Shown: in pieces, positions 16,353 through 24,380 of the stretch
Layout: each line of letters starts with the position of its first letter
How positions within the stretch are numbered: the stretch's first letter is position 1
Origin: an uncultured Eubacteriales bacterium
Lineage (GTDB): Bacteria; Bacillota; Clostridia; Oscillospirales; Acutalibacteraceae
DNA length: 64,000 nucleotides
Assembly (NCBI GenBank): GCA_902491475.1
Contig: CABUHY010000005.1
Coordinates: 1-64,000 of the forward strand
Direction: 5' to 3'
Position numbers and translations under genes: made by a program
The notes under the pieces: generated by a model
Database searches by the model: none
What the model was told of the DNA's origin: nothing
What the model saw: the letters and a program-made list of their open reading frames with translations, nothing else

Positions 16353-17675
16353 TTATTCTGTGTGCATTTGGAAAAAGGCAAGCATTTCATCAATGGTCTG
16401 TCGGCTCTCTTCAAGGTCAGGATACGCAACGCTCGTTATGTGCCCCGACGACTTGTTCACGGTCAAGCCCCAGTCACGGTAAACATGCTCAATCCCCTGC
16501 TCGGTCAAAACGCTGTCGAAGTGTTCTGCCGAGGAATGGAGAAAATCCCTTGAACACGACACTATATAGCACGGCGGAAGCTTGCCCAGCGGCAAAACCT
16601 CTTCGGGCTGTAAATACGGATAATACGGCGAGTTTTTATAATCAAATCCGAAATAGCAGGATATAAGAGGAGCGTTGAAGCCCGTTTTCATATCGTACAT
16701 ACCCGAAACAAGACCCAAGGCGTCAATTTCAAGTCCCGACGGGGAAACGCCGTAAAGCTCGCAAAGCTCGGGGCTTGTCTCGACAAGCGGAACATAATAA
16801 GCAAGGTTGCCGCCTGCGGAGTCGCCCGTAACATAGACCTTGTCGAGGTCAATATTATAGCTGTCGGCATTGTCGTTTACCCACTTAAACGCCGCCATAA
16901 TGTCCTGAACCTGCGACGGATACAGAACATCGGGCGAAAGCCTGTAATTGACGCATACCACCGTGTAGCCTCTTTTCGCAAGCACGGAACAGTAAATCTT
17001 ATTCGAGTCCTTGTCGCCCATCATAAGTCCGCCGCCGTGGATGTCGATTATAACGGGAAGCTTTTCGTTTGTGCCCTCGGGATAATAAACATCGAGCATA
17101 TGCTCGTTTGTGCCGTCATCGATATAGGGAATGTCCTCAAGTCGGGTAACGCCCGTTTCCATAGTCTGCGAAGCCACCCTGCTCTTGTCAAAGGCGGTCA
17201 CAATATCCCACACGATGGAAATTGCCTCCGTCACAAAACCTCTGTTCGTAAGGTCGCCCATTGCCTCGGGGCTTATTTTGTTGAGCTTTGTGTCAAGTGC
17301 AAACAGGCTGTTGAAAATGTCCGTAAGCTCGTTTTCCACATCATTGTATTCAATGTTTCCGCCCGAAAGTATAACCTTTTTGATAAGCGAATAAAGCCTT
17401 GTGAAAACTGCGTTTACCTGCGCTCCGAATTCGGTATCTCCGCCCGCCTCGGCAGCGCTTATCAGCTTGTCAATGTCCTTTTCCTTACTCTCAAATTCAC
17501 GGGTAAGTCCGCTAGACACCTCGGCTTCGGTATATGCGCCGCTTTCCTGCGAAACAGCCTTTACCTTGTTTGAATAGTCGGTACGCCTTGCGAATAAATC
17601 GGTCTGATAGCATATCGGGCAGGTAAGAGCTATGACCAGCACAAGTGAAATTATCCTGTTAAGCCGTATAACCAT
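16353..17675 (-). CDS. Secreted or membrane-anchored alpha/beta-hydrolase (HSL-type esterase)
   Basis: Protein of 440 residues. An N-terminal hydrophobic segment (RIISLVLVIALTCPICYQ) gives export or membrane anchoring. Residues about 30-170 are a helical region of unknown role. The catalytic domain follows: oxyanion motif VIIDIHGGGLMMG, nucleophile elbow TGDSAGGNLAYY and a late Asp/His pair (SCSRDFLHSS, SSGHITS). It likely hydrolyses acetyl or other ester groups on glycans or small molecules. A shorter paralogue without the N-terminal part is at 60314-61207. Confidence 0.88.
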   Translation of the reverse strand: MVIRLNRIISLVLVIALTCPICYQTDLFARRTDYSNKVKAVSQESGAYTEAEVSSGLTREFESKEKDIDKLISAAEAGGDTEFGAQVNAVFTRLYSLIKKVILSGGNIEYNDVENELTDIFNSLFALDTKLNKISPEAMGDLTNRGFVTEAISIVWDIVTAFDKSRVASQTMETGVTRLEDIPYIDDGTNEHMLDVYYPEGTNEKLPVIIDIHGGGLMMGDKDSNKIYCSVLAKRGYTVVCVNYRLSPDVLYPSQVQDIMAAFKWVNDNADSYNIDLDKVYVTGDSAGGNLAYYVPLVETSPELCELYGVSPSGLEIDALGLVSGMYDMKTGFNAPLISCYFGFDYKNSPYYPYLQPEEVLPLGKLPPCYIVSCSRDFLHSSAEHFDSVLTEQGIEHVYRDWGLTVNKSSGHITSVAYPDLEESRQTIDEMLAFFQMHTE

Positions 17676-17680
17676 ATCCT

Positions 17681-17794
17681 TTACCTACTGAAAAAAGACG
17701 CAACGACAGACGCTATGTACATCATAACGTCTGCCGTTCTTGTATTTCTGAAAATATCAACCAATTTGTCTGAAAGTTCCTTAAAAGCTCTCAT
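17681..17794 (-). CDS. Hypothetical 37-aa peptide
   Basis: Reading frame MRAFKELSDKLVDIFRN and so on, ending VVASFFSR, with ATG at 17794 and AAGGTGA five bases ahead. It fits between the leuS stop (17804) and the esterase start (17675), leaving almost no untranslated sequence, which supports it being real. The C-terminal half (VMMYIASVVASFF) could be a membrane-associated helix. No family is recognised; it may simply couple leuS and esterase translation. Confidence 0.5.
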   Translation of the reverse strand: MRAFKELSDKLVDIFRNTRTADVMMYIASVVASFFSR

Positions 17795-17803
17795 AAAATC
17801 ACC

Positions 17804-20212
17804 TTATTTTGCGACGATATTTACAAGTCTTCCCTTAACATAGATTTCCTTGATTATATTCTTGCCGTTGAGCTCTTCGGCAATTTTTTCGTCAGCCTTT
17901 GCCGCAGCGATAGCCTCATCGTTTGAAGCGTCGGTTGCAACCTCGATTTTGGCACGGATTTTGCCGTTTATCTGAACTGCGATTTCAACGGTGTCGTCAA
18001 CGCACTTCGCCTCGTCATATTCGGGCCATGTGCCGTCCTTTGCAATCATCTCGCCGTAGCCGAGAGTCGACCACATTTCCTCCGTGATGTGCGGAGCAAA
18101 GGGATTTACAAGCAAAAGAAGTGTTTTAAGCTCTGCACGGTTTATCTTGCCGTTATCGTAGATTTGGTTGAGAAGCGTCATCAAAGCCGCAATAGCGGTG
18201 TTGTACTTCATTTCCTCAATGTCCTCTCCGACTTTCTTCACGGTCTTGTGCATTGCGGAGGAAAGCTCCTTCGAATACTCGTCGCCGTCGGTCAAAATAT
18301 CCTGAAGCTTCCATATACGGTCGATAAATCTCTTGCAGCCCTTAACGCTTGACTCGCTCCACGGAGCAGCCTGCTCATAGTCGCCCATAAACAGAACATA
18401 GGTTCTCAAAACATCTGCGCCGTAAACATCAACGACCTCGTTCGGGTCAATGACATTGCCCTTTGATTTACTCATCTTAACGCCGTCGGGTCCCAGAATA
18501 AGTCCCTGCGCCGTTCTCTTGAGGTAAGGCTCCTTGAACGGAACTGCGCCGATGTCATAGAGGAAGCGGTGCCAGAATCTTGAATAGATAAGGTGGCGTG
18601 TAACATGCTCCATACCGCCGTTGTACCAGTCAACGGGACCCCAATATTTAAGCTTTTCGGGGTCTGCCAGCGCCTTGTCGTTGTGCGGGTCGATATATCT
18701 TAAGAAATACCACGAAGAACCTGCCCACTGAGGCATTGTGTCTGTTTCTCTTCTTGCGTCTTCACCGCACTTCGGGCACTTGCAGTTTACGAAAGAATCG
18801 ATTTTCGCAAGCGGGCTTTCGCCGTCCTGTCCGGGCTCAAAGTTTTCAACCTTGGGCAATTTAAGCGGAAGTTCATCATAGGGAACGGGAACCATTCCGC
18901 AGTTGGGGCAGTAAACAATCGGGATAGGCTCGCCCCAATAGCGCTGACGGTTGAACGCCCAATCCTTCATCTTATACTGAACGCCCTCTTCGCCGATGCC
19001 CTTTTCTTCAAGGTATTCAATCATCTTTGCGATAGAGTCCTTTTTATTGCTCATACCGTTGAGGAAGCCCGAGTTTACCATCTCGCCGTCGCCCGTATAA
19101 GCTTCAACCGAGATGTCGCCGCCCTTGATAACCTCGGTTATATCAATGCCGAACTTCTTTGCAAAGTCGTAGTCTCTCTGGTCGTGAGCGGGAACAGCCA
19201 TAATTGCGCCCGTGCCGTAACCCATCATAACATAGTCGGAAATATAAATCGGGATTTCCTTGCCGTTGACGGGGTTCTTTGCTGTAAAGCCTTGAAGCTT
19301 TACACCTGTTTTATCCTTTACAAGCTGAGTTCTCTCGAACTCGGTCTTTTTCGCACATTCCTGTCTGTACGCCCTGACCTCGTCCATATTGCCGATGAGG
19401 TCCGCATACTTGTCGATTATGGGATGCTCGGGAGCCATAACCATAAAGGTTACGCCGAAGAGCGTATCGGGACGGGTGGTGTAAATTCTGAAGCTCTCGT
19501 CAGCCTCGTTCACCTTGAAGTTTACAAACGCACCCTTTGATTTACCTATCCAGTTTATCTGCTGAAGCTTGATGTTCGGGAGATAATCAACCTCGTTGAG
19601 TCCCTCAAGAAGCTTGTCGGCATATTTTGTGATACGGAGATACCAGACATCCTTTGACTTCTGAACAACCTCCGAGTGGCAGATGTCGCACCTGCCGCCC
19701 TGCGAGTCCTCGTTTGAAAGGACAACCTTGCATGACGGGCAGTAGTTTACCAATGTCTTGTCACGGAAAGCAAGTCCGTTTTCAAACATTTTGAGGAATA
19801 TCCACTGCGTCCACTTGTAGTAGTCCTCCTGCGTGGTGTCGATAACCCTTGTCCAGTCAAATGAGAAGCCTACCCTTTTAAGCTGACTTGTAAACTTCTC
19901 TATGTTCATATCGGTAACTTTTCTCGGATGTATGCCCGTCTTTATAGCATAGTTTTCCGTGGGAAGTCCGTATGCGTCAAAGCCTATCGGGAAAAGCACA
20001 TTGTAGCCCTGGAGGCGTCTTTTTCTCGAAACGACCTCAAGACCCGAATAAGCCTTGATATGTCCGACATGCATACCTGCGCCCGACGGATAAGGGAACT
20101 CGACAAGTCCGTAGAACTTGGGCTTATCCGAATTGTCAACAGCGTGGAAAACGCCCTCTTCGTCCCATTTTTTTTGCCATTTTTCTTCTGTCTGTCTGAA
20201 ATTATAATCCAT
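17804..20212 (-). CDS. leuS: Leucyl-tRNA synthetase
   Basis: Class I synthetase of 802 residues, full length for the bacterial type. The HIGH signature is HVGH in YPSGAGMHVGHIKAYSG (near residue 50); the KMSKS loop is GVKMSKSKGNV (near 575). The editing domain carries TTRPDTLFG and GTGAIMAVPAHDQRD. Zinc-finger cysteines (CPSC...CDIC) lie near 157. It attaches leucine to tRNA-Leu in the cytosol. It is last in the yhbY-nadD-yqeK-rsfS-leuS run with 30-bp spacing; no T-box leader precedes it. Confidence 0.98.
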   Translation of the reverse strand: MDYNFRQTEEKWQKKWDEEGVFHAVDNSDKPKFYGLVEFPYPSGAGMHVGHIKAYSGLEVVSRKRRLQGYNVLFPIGFDAYGLPTENYAIKTGIHPRKVTDMNIEKFTSQLKRVGFSFDWTRVIDTTQEDYYKWTQWIFLKMFENGLAFRDKTLVNYCPSCKVVLSNEDSQGGRCDICHSEVVQKSKDVWYLRITKYADKLLEGLNEVDYLPNIKLQQINWIGKSKGAFVNFKVNEADESFRIYTTRPDTLFGVTFMVMAPEHPIIDKYADLIGNMDEVRAYRQECAKKTEFERTQLVKDKTGVKLQGFTAKNPVNGKEIPIYISDYVMMGYGTGAIMAVPAHDQRDYDFAKKFGIDITEVIKGGDISVEAYTGDGEMVNSGFLNGMSNKKDSIAKMIEYLEEKGIGEEGVQYKMKDWAFNRQRYWGEPIPIVYCPNCGMVPVPYDELPLKLPKVENFEPGQDGESPLAKIDSFVNCKCPKCGEDARRETDTMPQWAGSSWYFLRYIDPHNDKALADPEKLKYWGPVDWYNGGMEHVTRHLIYSRFWHRFLYDIGAVPFKEPYLKRTAQGLILGPDGVKMSKSKGNVIDPNEVVDVYGADVLRTYVLFMGDYEQAAPWSESSVKGCKRFIDRIWKLQDILTDGDEYSKELSSAMHKTVKKVGEDIEEMKYNTAIAALMTLLNQIYDNGKINRAELKTLLLLVNPFAPHITEEMWSTLGYGEMIAKDGTWPEYDEAKCVDDTVEIAVQINGKIRAKIEVATDASNDEAIAAAKADEKIAEELNGKNIIKEIYVKGRLVNIVAK

Positions 20213-20242
20213 AATTGCACCTCTGTATCGGTAGTGATTTGT

Positions 20243-20596
20243 TTATTCGGTTATCCACTCTGAAATATCGACTTCTTTTGCGTCCTGCCAAAGCTTTTCA
20301 AGGTTAAAGTTTTCCCTGTCGGCAGGCGTAAAGATATGAACTACAACCGTTCCGTAGTCAAGCAAAATCCAGCCTGTGGTTCTGCCCTCGACATGGTTCG
20401 GTTCCTTTCCGAGAGCCGTAAGCTTTTCCTCCAGCTCCTCGGCAAGCGCCTTTATGTGAGTTGACGAAGTACCGCTTACGATTACGAAATAATCCGCAAC
20501 CGAGCTCAAATCGGTAATTTCAAGAGCCGTAATATTTTCCGCTTTTTTGTTGTCAAGAATTTTGACGGCGTTTTCAAGCAGTTGGTTTGTCTGCAT
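20243..20596 (-). CDS. rsfS: Ribosomal silencing factor RsfS
   Basis: Protein of 117 residues that binds ribosomal protein uL14 and blocks subunit joining under starvation. The family core SVADYFVIVSGTSSTHIKAL and the WILLDYGTVVVHIFTP strand are clear. The ATG at 20596 (MQTNQLLENAV) is preferred to an in-frame start at 20644, which would run deep into yqeK; AAAGGAT lies about ten bases upstream. It overlaps the end of yqeK by 23 bases. Confidence 0.95.
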   Translation of the reverse strand: MQTNQLLENAVKILDNKKAENITALEITDLSSVADYFVIVSGTSSTHIKALAEELEEKLTALGKEPNHVEGRTTGWILLDYGTVVVHIFTPADRENFNLEKLWQDAKEVDISEWITE

Positions 20597-21194
20597 TGTT
20601 TTTATCCTTTCCCGCTTTTTCCTTTTCGGAAATTGCGACTTCATTATATGCGAGAATGCTGTCGGGATGAATTACAGCGCCCAGATCAACGCATTCCTTG
20701 ATTGTAAACTGTAAGCCGTAAAGCATTGCCTCTTCAAGGCTTCTGTCCGCCTTTTCCCTGATTATGTCAACATCGGGGTAATTGCGCTCTGCCGAGGTGT
20801 AGTCCGCTATATACAAGACCTTTTCAAGAAGCGACATATTCGCCCTTGCCGTAGTATGATAACGCACCGCAGAGAGTATTTCCTCATCGGTCACATTAAG
20901 CTCGTGCCGTAAAAATGCCTCGCCGCTCATTGCATGCCATATTTTCGGGTTTGCAAGCTCCGTCGGGGTCATCTTGTGAGAATACTTTTCGATTATCTTC
21001 CGCTGGGTTTCGTAATCGGTATCTTTCATTATATCGTGAATAAGTCCTGCCGTAAAGGCTTTATCCTCATCCGCACCGTATTTTTTTGCAAGACGGCGAG
21101 CCTCGTCGGCAACATTGAGCGAGTGGTAAAACCTGTATTCACTCAATCTCTTTTTGATTTCTTCGACAAATTCTTCATTTCTTTCGGTATCCAT
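20574..21194 (-). CDS. yqeK: HD-domain Ap4A hydrolase (YqeK family)
   Basis: HD-domain phosphohydrolase of 206 residues. Metal ligands are seen in RFYHSLNVADEA (H), GLIHDIMKD (HD) and RYHTTARANMS (H), with a D in IADYTSAERNY. YqeK enzymes cleave diadenosine tetraphosphate symmetrically. The ATG at 21194 has AGAGGA four bases upstream and overlaps nadD by 20 bases; an earlier start at 21257 would lie inside nadD. The neighbours nadD and rsfS are its usual partners. Confidence 0.93.
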   Translation of the reverse strand: MDTERNEEFVEEIKKRLSEYRFYHSLNVADEARRLAKKYGADEDKAFTAGLIHDIMKDTDYETQRKIIEKYSHKMTPTELANPKIWHAMSGEAFLRHELNVTDEEILSAVRYHTTARANMSLLEKVLYIADYTSAERNYPDVDIIREKADRSLEEAMLYGLQFTIKECVDLGAVIHPDSILAYNEVAISEKEKAGKDKNNADKPTA

Positions 21195-21801
21195 AAAGTC
21201 CTCTGTCCTCGATATATTTTCTGACCGCAGGGTCAAGGTATCTGTCGGTGTTTCCACCCGATTTGAGCAAATTGCGAAGCTCGGTGGAGCTAATCTCGAA
21301 CGGCTCCGTGGGGGAAATGATTATACCGTTTCCGCAAAGACCGTCAATCGGTATTTTGAGCACATTCTCCGAATACCGTCTCAAGCCGTCAATGCTTTCC
21401 TCCTCGCACCTTGAAGCAACGCACAGCGTACACATATCAAGTATTTCACGGTATTCATACCATTTTGCGAACATAAGGAACATATCCGAACCGATTATAA
21501 GATACAACTCGTCATCGGGATACAATTTTTTAAGCTCACGCAGGGTATAAACCGTGTAACTGTCCGTTTCCCGTTCGGTTTCAAGGTTGCTTATCTCAAA
21601 CAGCCCGTCCGAAAAGGCAAGTCGGCACATATTGAGCCTGTCCGTGTCCGACTCCAAATCCTTTGCCGATTTGTGCACGGGAGTCTTGTCGGGGATTATC
21701 AGCACCCTGTCAAGCCCGAGGCTTTTTGCAAACTCCGCCGCAAGACGGGTGTGCCCTTTGTGGGGCGGATTGAAAGTTCCGCCGAAAACACCTGTTTTCA
21801 T
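21175..21801 (-). CDS. nadD: Nicotinate-nucleotide adenylyltransferase
   Basis: Enzyme of 208 residues that adenylates nicotinate mononucleotide in NAD synthesis. The nucleotidyltransferase signature GGTFNPPHKGH is at residues 8-18 and the second motif ISSTELRNLL is near 177. Start ATG at 21801 is one base past the yhbY stop. Operon context yhbY-nadD-yqeK-rsfS is standard for Firmicutes. Confidence 0.97.
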   Translation of the reverse strand: MKTGVFGGTFNPPHKGHTRLAAEFAKSLGLDRVLIIPDKTPVHKSAKDLESDTDRLNMCRLAFSDGLFEISNLETERETDSYTVYTLRELKKLYPDDELYLIIGSDMFLMFAKWYEYREILDMCTLCVASRCEEESIDGLRRYSENVLKIPIDGLCGNGIIISPTEPFEISSTELRNLLKSGGNTDRYLDPAVRKYIEDRGLYGYRKK

Positions 21802-21802
21802 A

Positions 21803-22102
21803 TTATTTTCTCACTGTTTTCTTCTTTTCGTGGAGCTTCGGATTGTATCTGTACAAAATCATAACTGCGCCGATAACGCCGACAACCTCGGCATTTGTTT
21901 TAAGCGCCAAACACTCGGCAACCTCTCTCGGTGTGTTGGGGCAGGTCTCTCTCAAAACCTTTAATTTAATAAGCTCTCTTGCGGTAAGTGCGTCGTCGGT
22001 CTGCTTGATGAGTGCGTCCGACATTCCGCCCTTGCCTACCTGGAAAAGCGCTTCAAGCGAATTTGCCTGCGCTCTGAGAGCGGCTCTTTCTTTACTTGTC
22101 AT
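21803..22102 (-). CDS. yhbY: CRS1/YhbY-type RNA-binding protein
   Basis: Small KH-like protein of 99 residues associated with the large ribosomal subunit. Diagnostic segments are SLEALFQVGKGGMSDALI (the GxxG loop) and LKVLRETCPNTPREVAECLA. In most Firmicutes obgE lies just upstream; here a dispersed repeat (22146-22420) separates it from rdgB. Confidence 0.93.
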   Translation of the reverse strand: MTSKERAALRAQANSLEALFQVGKGGMSDALIKQTDDALTARELIKLKVLRETCPNTPREVAECLALKTNAEVVGVIGAVMILYRYNPKLHEKKKTVRK

Positions 22103-22145
22103 ATTTTCTCCTGTTTGTGTTTTGTGTTTTTATTTGATGAAATCC

Positions 22146-22420
22146 GTAGGGACAGCCCTTGCGGCTGTCCGTAAATCCGCAAAAGTCGGTAGCGACAGCG
22201 AGCCATCGGGAGGGCGTTTACAACCGAGCAGGTGAGCCGAGCGTGATTTTTGCGGAAAAGGAGGAGTTGCATAGTGAGTGAGAGGCAGCCAAAGGCTGTT
22301 GCGAACGATACGAAGCAAACGATGACGCCGTGCGAAGCACCCACACTTCTTCACTATTCATTATTCACTCTTCACTCGCCCGTAAGGGCGTTGTGCGGCG
22401 GGAGCAAGCCCCCGCCCTAC
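22146..22420. repeat. Structured dispersed repeat, copy 2
   Basis: Closely similar to copy 1 at 10726-11068. The left end uses a different hairpin (GGACAGCC / GGCTGTCC) but keeps the GTAGGG border. The core opens TCCGCAAAAGTC and closes GATTTTTGCGGA: the A-to-G change keeps pairing as G-U. Heptamer units TTCACTA/TTCATTA/TTCACTC and a CGCCC-GTAA-GGGCG hairpin follow, then the shared right end hairpin. It fills the yhbY-rdgB gap apart from about 50 AT-rich bases. Confidence 0.85.
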
Positions 22421-22474
22421 ACTGTTCAAGATAAATTAAAAATTGTGCCGTCCTTTTTATTACGCAACATTTAA

Positions 22475-23062
22475 TTATATATACTTTTTAACTTCCTCTG
22501 CGAAAAGGCGAAGGGCATTGCCTCTGTGGCTTACCTTGTCCTTTTCCTCGGGTGTAAACTCGGCAAACGCTCTGCCGTCAATATAGAAAAGCGGGTCATA
22601 GCCGAAGCCGTTTGAGCCCTTTCTCTCGTAGCCTATAACGCCGTGGCACTCGCCTCTGACGGTAAACTCCCTGCCGTCGGGGAAAACGCAGCAAACGCAA
22701 GCGACATATTTTGCGGTTCTCTTGTCCGCAGGAACATCCTTTAAGCAGTCAAGCAACTTGTCGTTGTTCTTCTCGTCGTTTCCGTGGTCGCCCGCAAACC
22801 TTGCCGAATATACGCCGGGCGCACCGTCAAGGGCGTCAACCATAAGTCCCGAGTCGTCGGCAATGCACGGCATACCGCTTTCCTTACAACCCGAAACGGC
22901 TTTGAGCTTTGCGTTTTCCTCAAAGGTCGTGCCCGTTTCCTCAACATCGGTAAGCTCAATACCGAGCTCGTCCGCGGTTTTAACATTTATACCGAGCGGA
23001 GATAAAATTCTTTCAAGCTCGGCTCTTTTTTTCATATTATGAGTGGCGATTAAAAAGTCCAA
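22475..23062 (-). CDS. rdgB: XTP/dITP diphosphatase (RdgB/HAM1 family)
   Basis: House-cleaning pyrophosphatase of 195 residues that removes non-canonical purine triphosphates. Family motifs: LIATHNMKKRAEL at the N-terminus, TFEENAKLKA, IADDSGLMVDALDGAPGVYSA (in part), GYDPLFY and SHRGNAL. The start is taken as TTG at 23062: it gives MDFLIATHN, fits the family N-terminus and has GAAGGG just upstream. The upstream in-frame extension to 23227 is low-complexity and lies inside ftsY. The gene therefore overlaps ftsY by 26 bases. Confidence 0.92.
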   Translation of the reverse strand: MDFLIATHNMKKRAELERILSPLGINVKTADELGIELTDVEETGTTFEENAKLKAVSGCKESGMPCIADDSGLMVDALDGAPGVYSARFAGDHGNDEKNNDKLLDCLKDVPADKRTAKYVACVCCVFPDGREFTVRGECHGVIGYERKGSNGFGYDPLFYIDGRAFAEFTPEEKDKVSHRGNALRLFAEEVKKYI

Positions 23063-24362
23063 AAAATCCCTTCTTTTTCTTGTTTTCTTTCTCCTCGGGC
23101 TCTTCGTCCTCGGCTGTTTCTTCAACAGCTTCGGTCTCCTCGGGCTGACTGTTTTCGTCTGCCGCTTCGGTTTTTTCCTCTTCGGGTTCTTCGTCCGGGA
23201 GAACCTCGTCGAGCATTTCGACCGCAAGCTCGTCGATTATCTTCGCTGCCTGTTGTAATTGAGAAACTCCGCTTTCATTTGAGACAGAGCCGTCTGTTTT
23301 TCCTGTTTTTTCTTCCTGTGAGGATGAAGCAGCTTCTTTACCGTTCTGCTTATTTTCATCTGAGCCGTCGCCGTGTCCATCGACACCAGATCGTAAATCG
23401 CCCAAGATGTTTTCAGTAATTTTTTCGCTTTCATTTTCATCCTCCTCGTATTCTATTTTCTGGAAAAGTCCGTCCGCAAACGCCTGCGGATTAAACGGCT
23501 GTAAGTCGTCAATCTGCTCGCCGACGCCTATGAACTTGACGGGAATACCCAATTCGTTCTTTATTGCAAGCACAACGCCGCCTCTTGCGGTGCCGTCAAG
23601 CTTTGTCAGGACAATTCCCGTTATCTCGGCAACCGCCTTGAACTCCCTCGCCTGGTTTACCGCATTCTGTCCCGTGGTTGCATCAAGCACCAAAAGCACT
23701 TCACGGTCGGAATAGGGAAGCTCGCGGTCAATAACCCTGTATATCTTTGCAAGCTCGTCCATAAGGTTTTTCTTGTTATGGAGTCTGCCTGCGGTATCGA
23801 TTATTACAATATCGGTGTCTCTTGCCTTTGCTGCGTTTACGGTGTCAAAGACAACCGCCGCAGGGTCTGCGCCCTCTGCATGCTTGACAATATCCACTCC
23901 CGAGCGGTCAGCCCATATCTGAAGCTGATCTATCGCCGCCGCCCTGAAGGTGTCGGCAGCGCCGAGCAAAACCTTTTTGCCCTGTGCCTTGTACATTGCG
24001 GCAAGCTTGCCGATAGTGGTCGTCTTGCCCACGCCGTTTACGCCGATTACAAGAATTACGGACGGCTGTGTTATAAGCCCCATATCCTCGCCGCCGTAAA
24101 GAAGCTCGGCAACGACATTTTTCATTTCAGCCTTTATCTTGTCGGGAGTTTTAAGTTTTTTCTCCGCAGCATTCTTTTTGAGCGTTTCGGTAATCTGAAC
24201 TGCTGTTACCATTCCGACATCTGCCATAACAAGAATTTCTTCAAGCTCGGCATAGAGGTCATCGGTAACCTCGTCAGCGTTATCGAAAAGGTCGTCGATT
24301 GCGCCCGACATTTTATTTCTGGTCTTTGTAAGACCAAAGTTGATTTTACTGAAAATTCCCAT
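23037..24362 (-). CDS. ftsY: Signal recognition particle receptor FtsY, acidic region at the C-terminus
   Basis: SRP-GTPase of 441 residues. The N domain starts at residue 1 (MGIFSKINFGLTKTRNK) and the G domain runs to about 305: GVNGVGKTTTIGKLA (G1), DTFRAAAIDQLQ, IDTAGR, LTKLDGTARGG. Unusually, about 130 acidic residues follow the GTPase and end in KKKKGFFGLFNRHS. In most FtsY proteins the acidic A region and a membrane-targeting GFF-type basic peptide lie at the N-terminus. The protein docks SRP-ribosome complexes at the membrane. It follows smc, as expected in Clostridia. Confidence 0.95.
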   Translation of the reverse strand: MGIFSKINFGLTKTRNKMSGAIDDLFDNADEVTDDLYAELEEILVMADVGMVTAVQITETLKKNAAEKKLKTPDKIKAEMKNVVAELLYGGEDMGLITQPSVILVIGVNGVGKTTTIGKLAAMYKAQGKKVLLGAADTFRAAAIDQLQIWADRSGVDIVKHAEGADPAAVVFDTVNAAKARDTDIVIIDTAGRLHNKKNLMDELAKIYRVIDRELPYSDREVLLVLDATTGQNAVNQAREFKAVAEITGIVLTKLDGTARGGVVLAIKNELGIPVKFIGVGEQIDDLQPFNPQAFADGLFQKIEYEEDENESEKITENILGDLRSGVDGHGDGSDENKQNGKEAASSSQEEKTGKTDGSVSNESGVSQLQQAAKIIDELAVEMLDEVLPDEEPEEEKTEAADENSQPEETEAVEETAEDEEPEEKENKKKKGFFGLFNRHS

Positions 24363-24380
24363 TGCTTTTTCCTTTCGGCA

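Noticed and set aside
22475..23227. rdgB with a 55-residue lysine/arginine-rich N-terminal extension
   Set aside because: The extension is the other frame of the acidic ftsY tail and lacks family similarity; the TTG at 23062 fits the family start.
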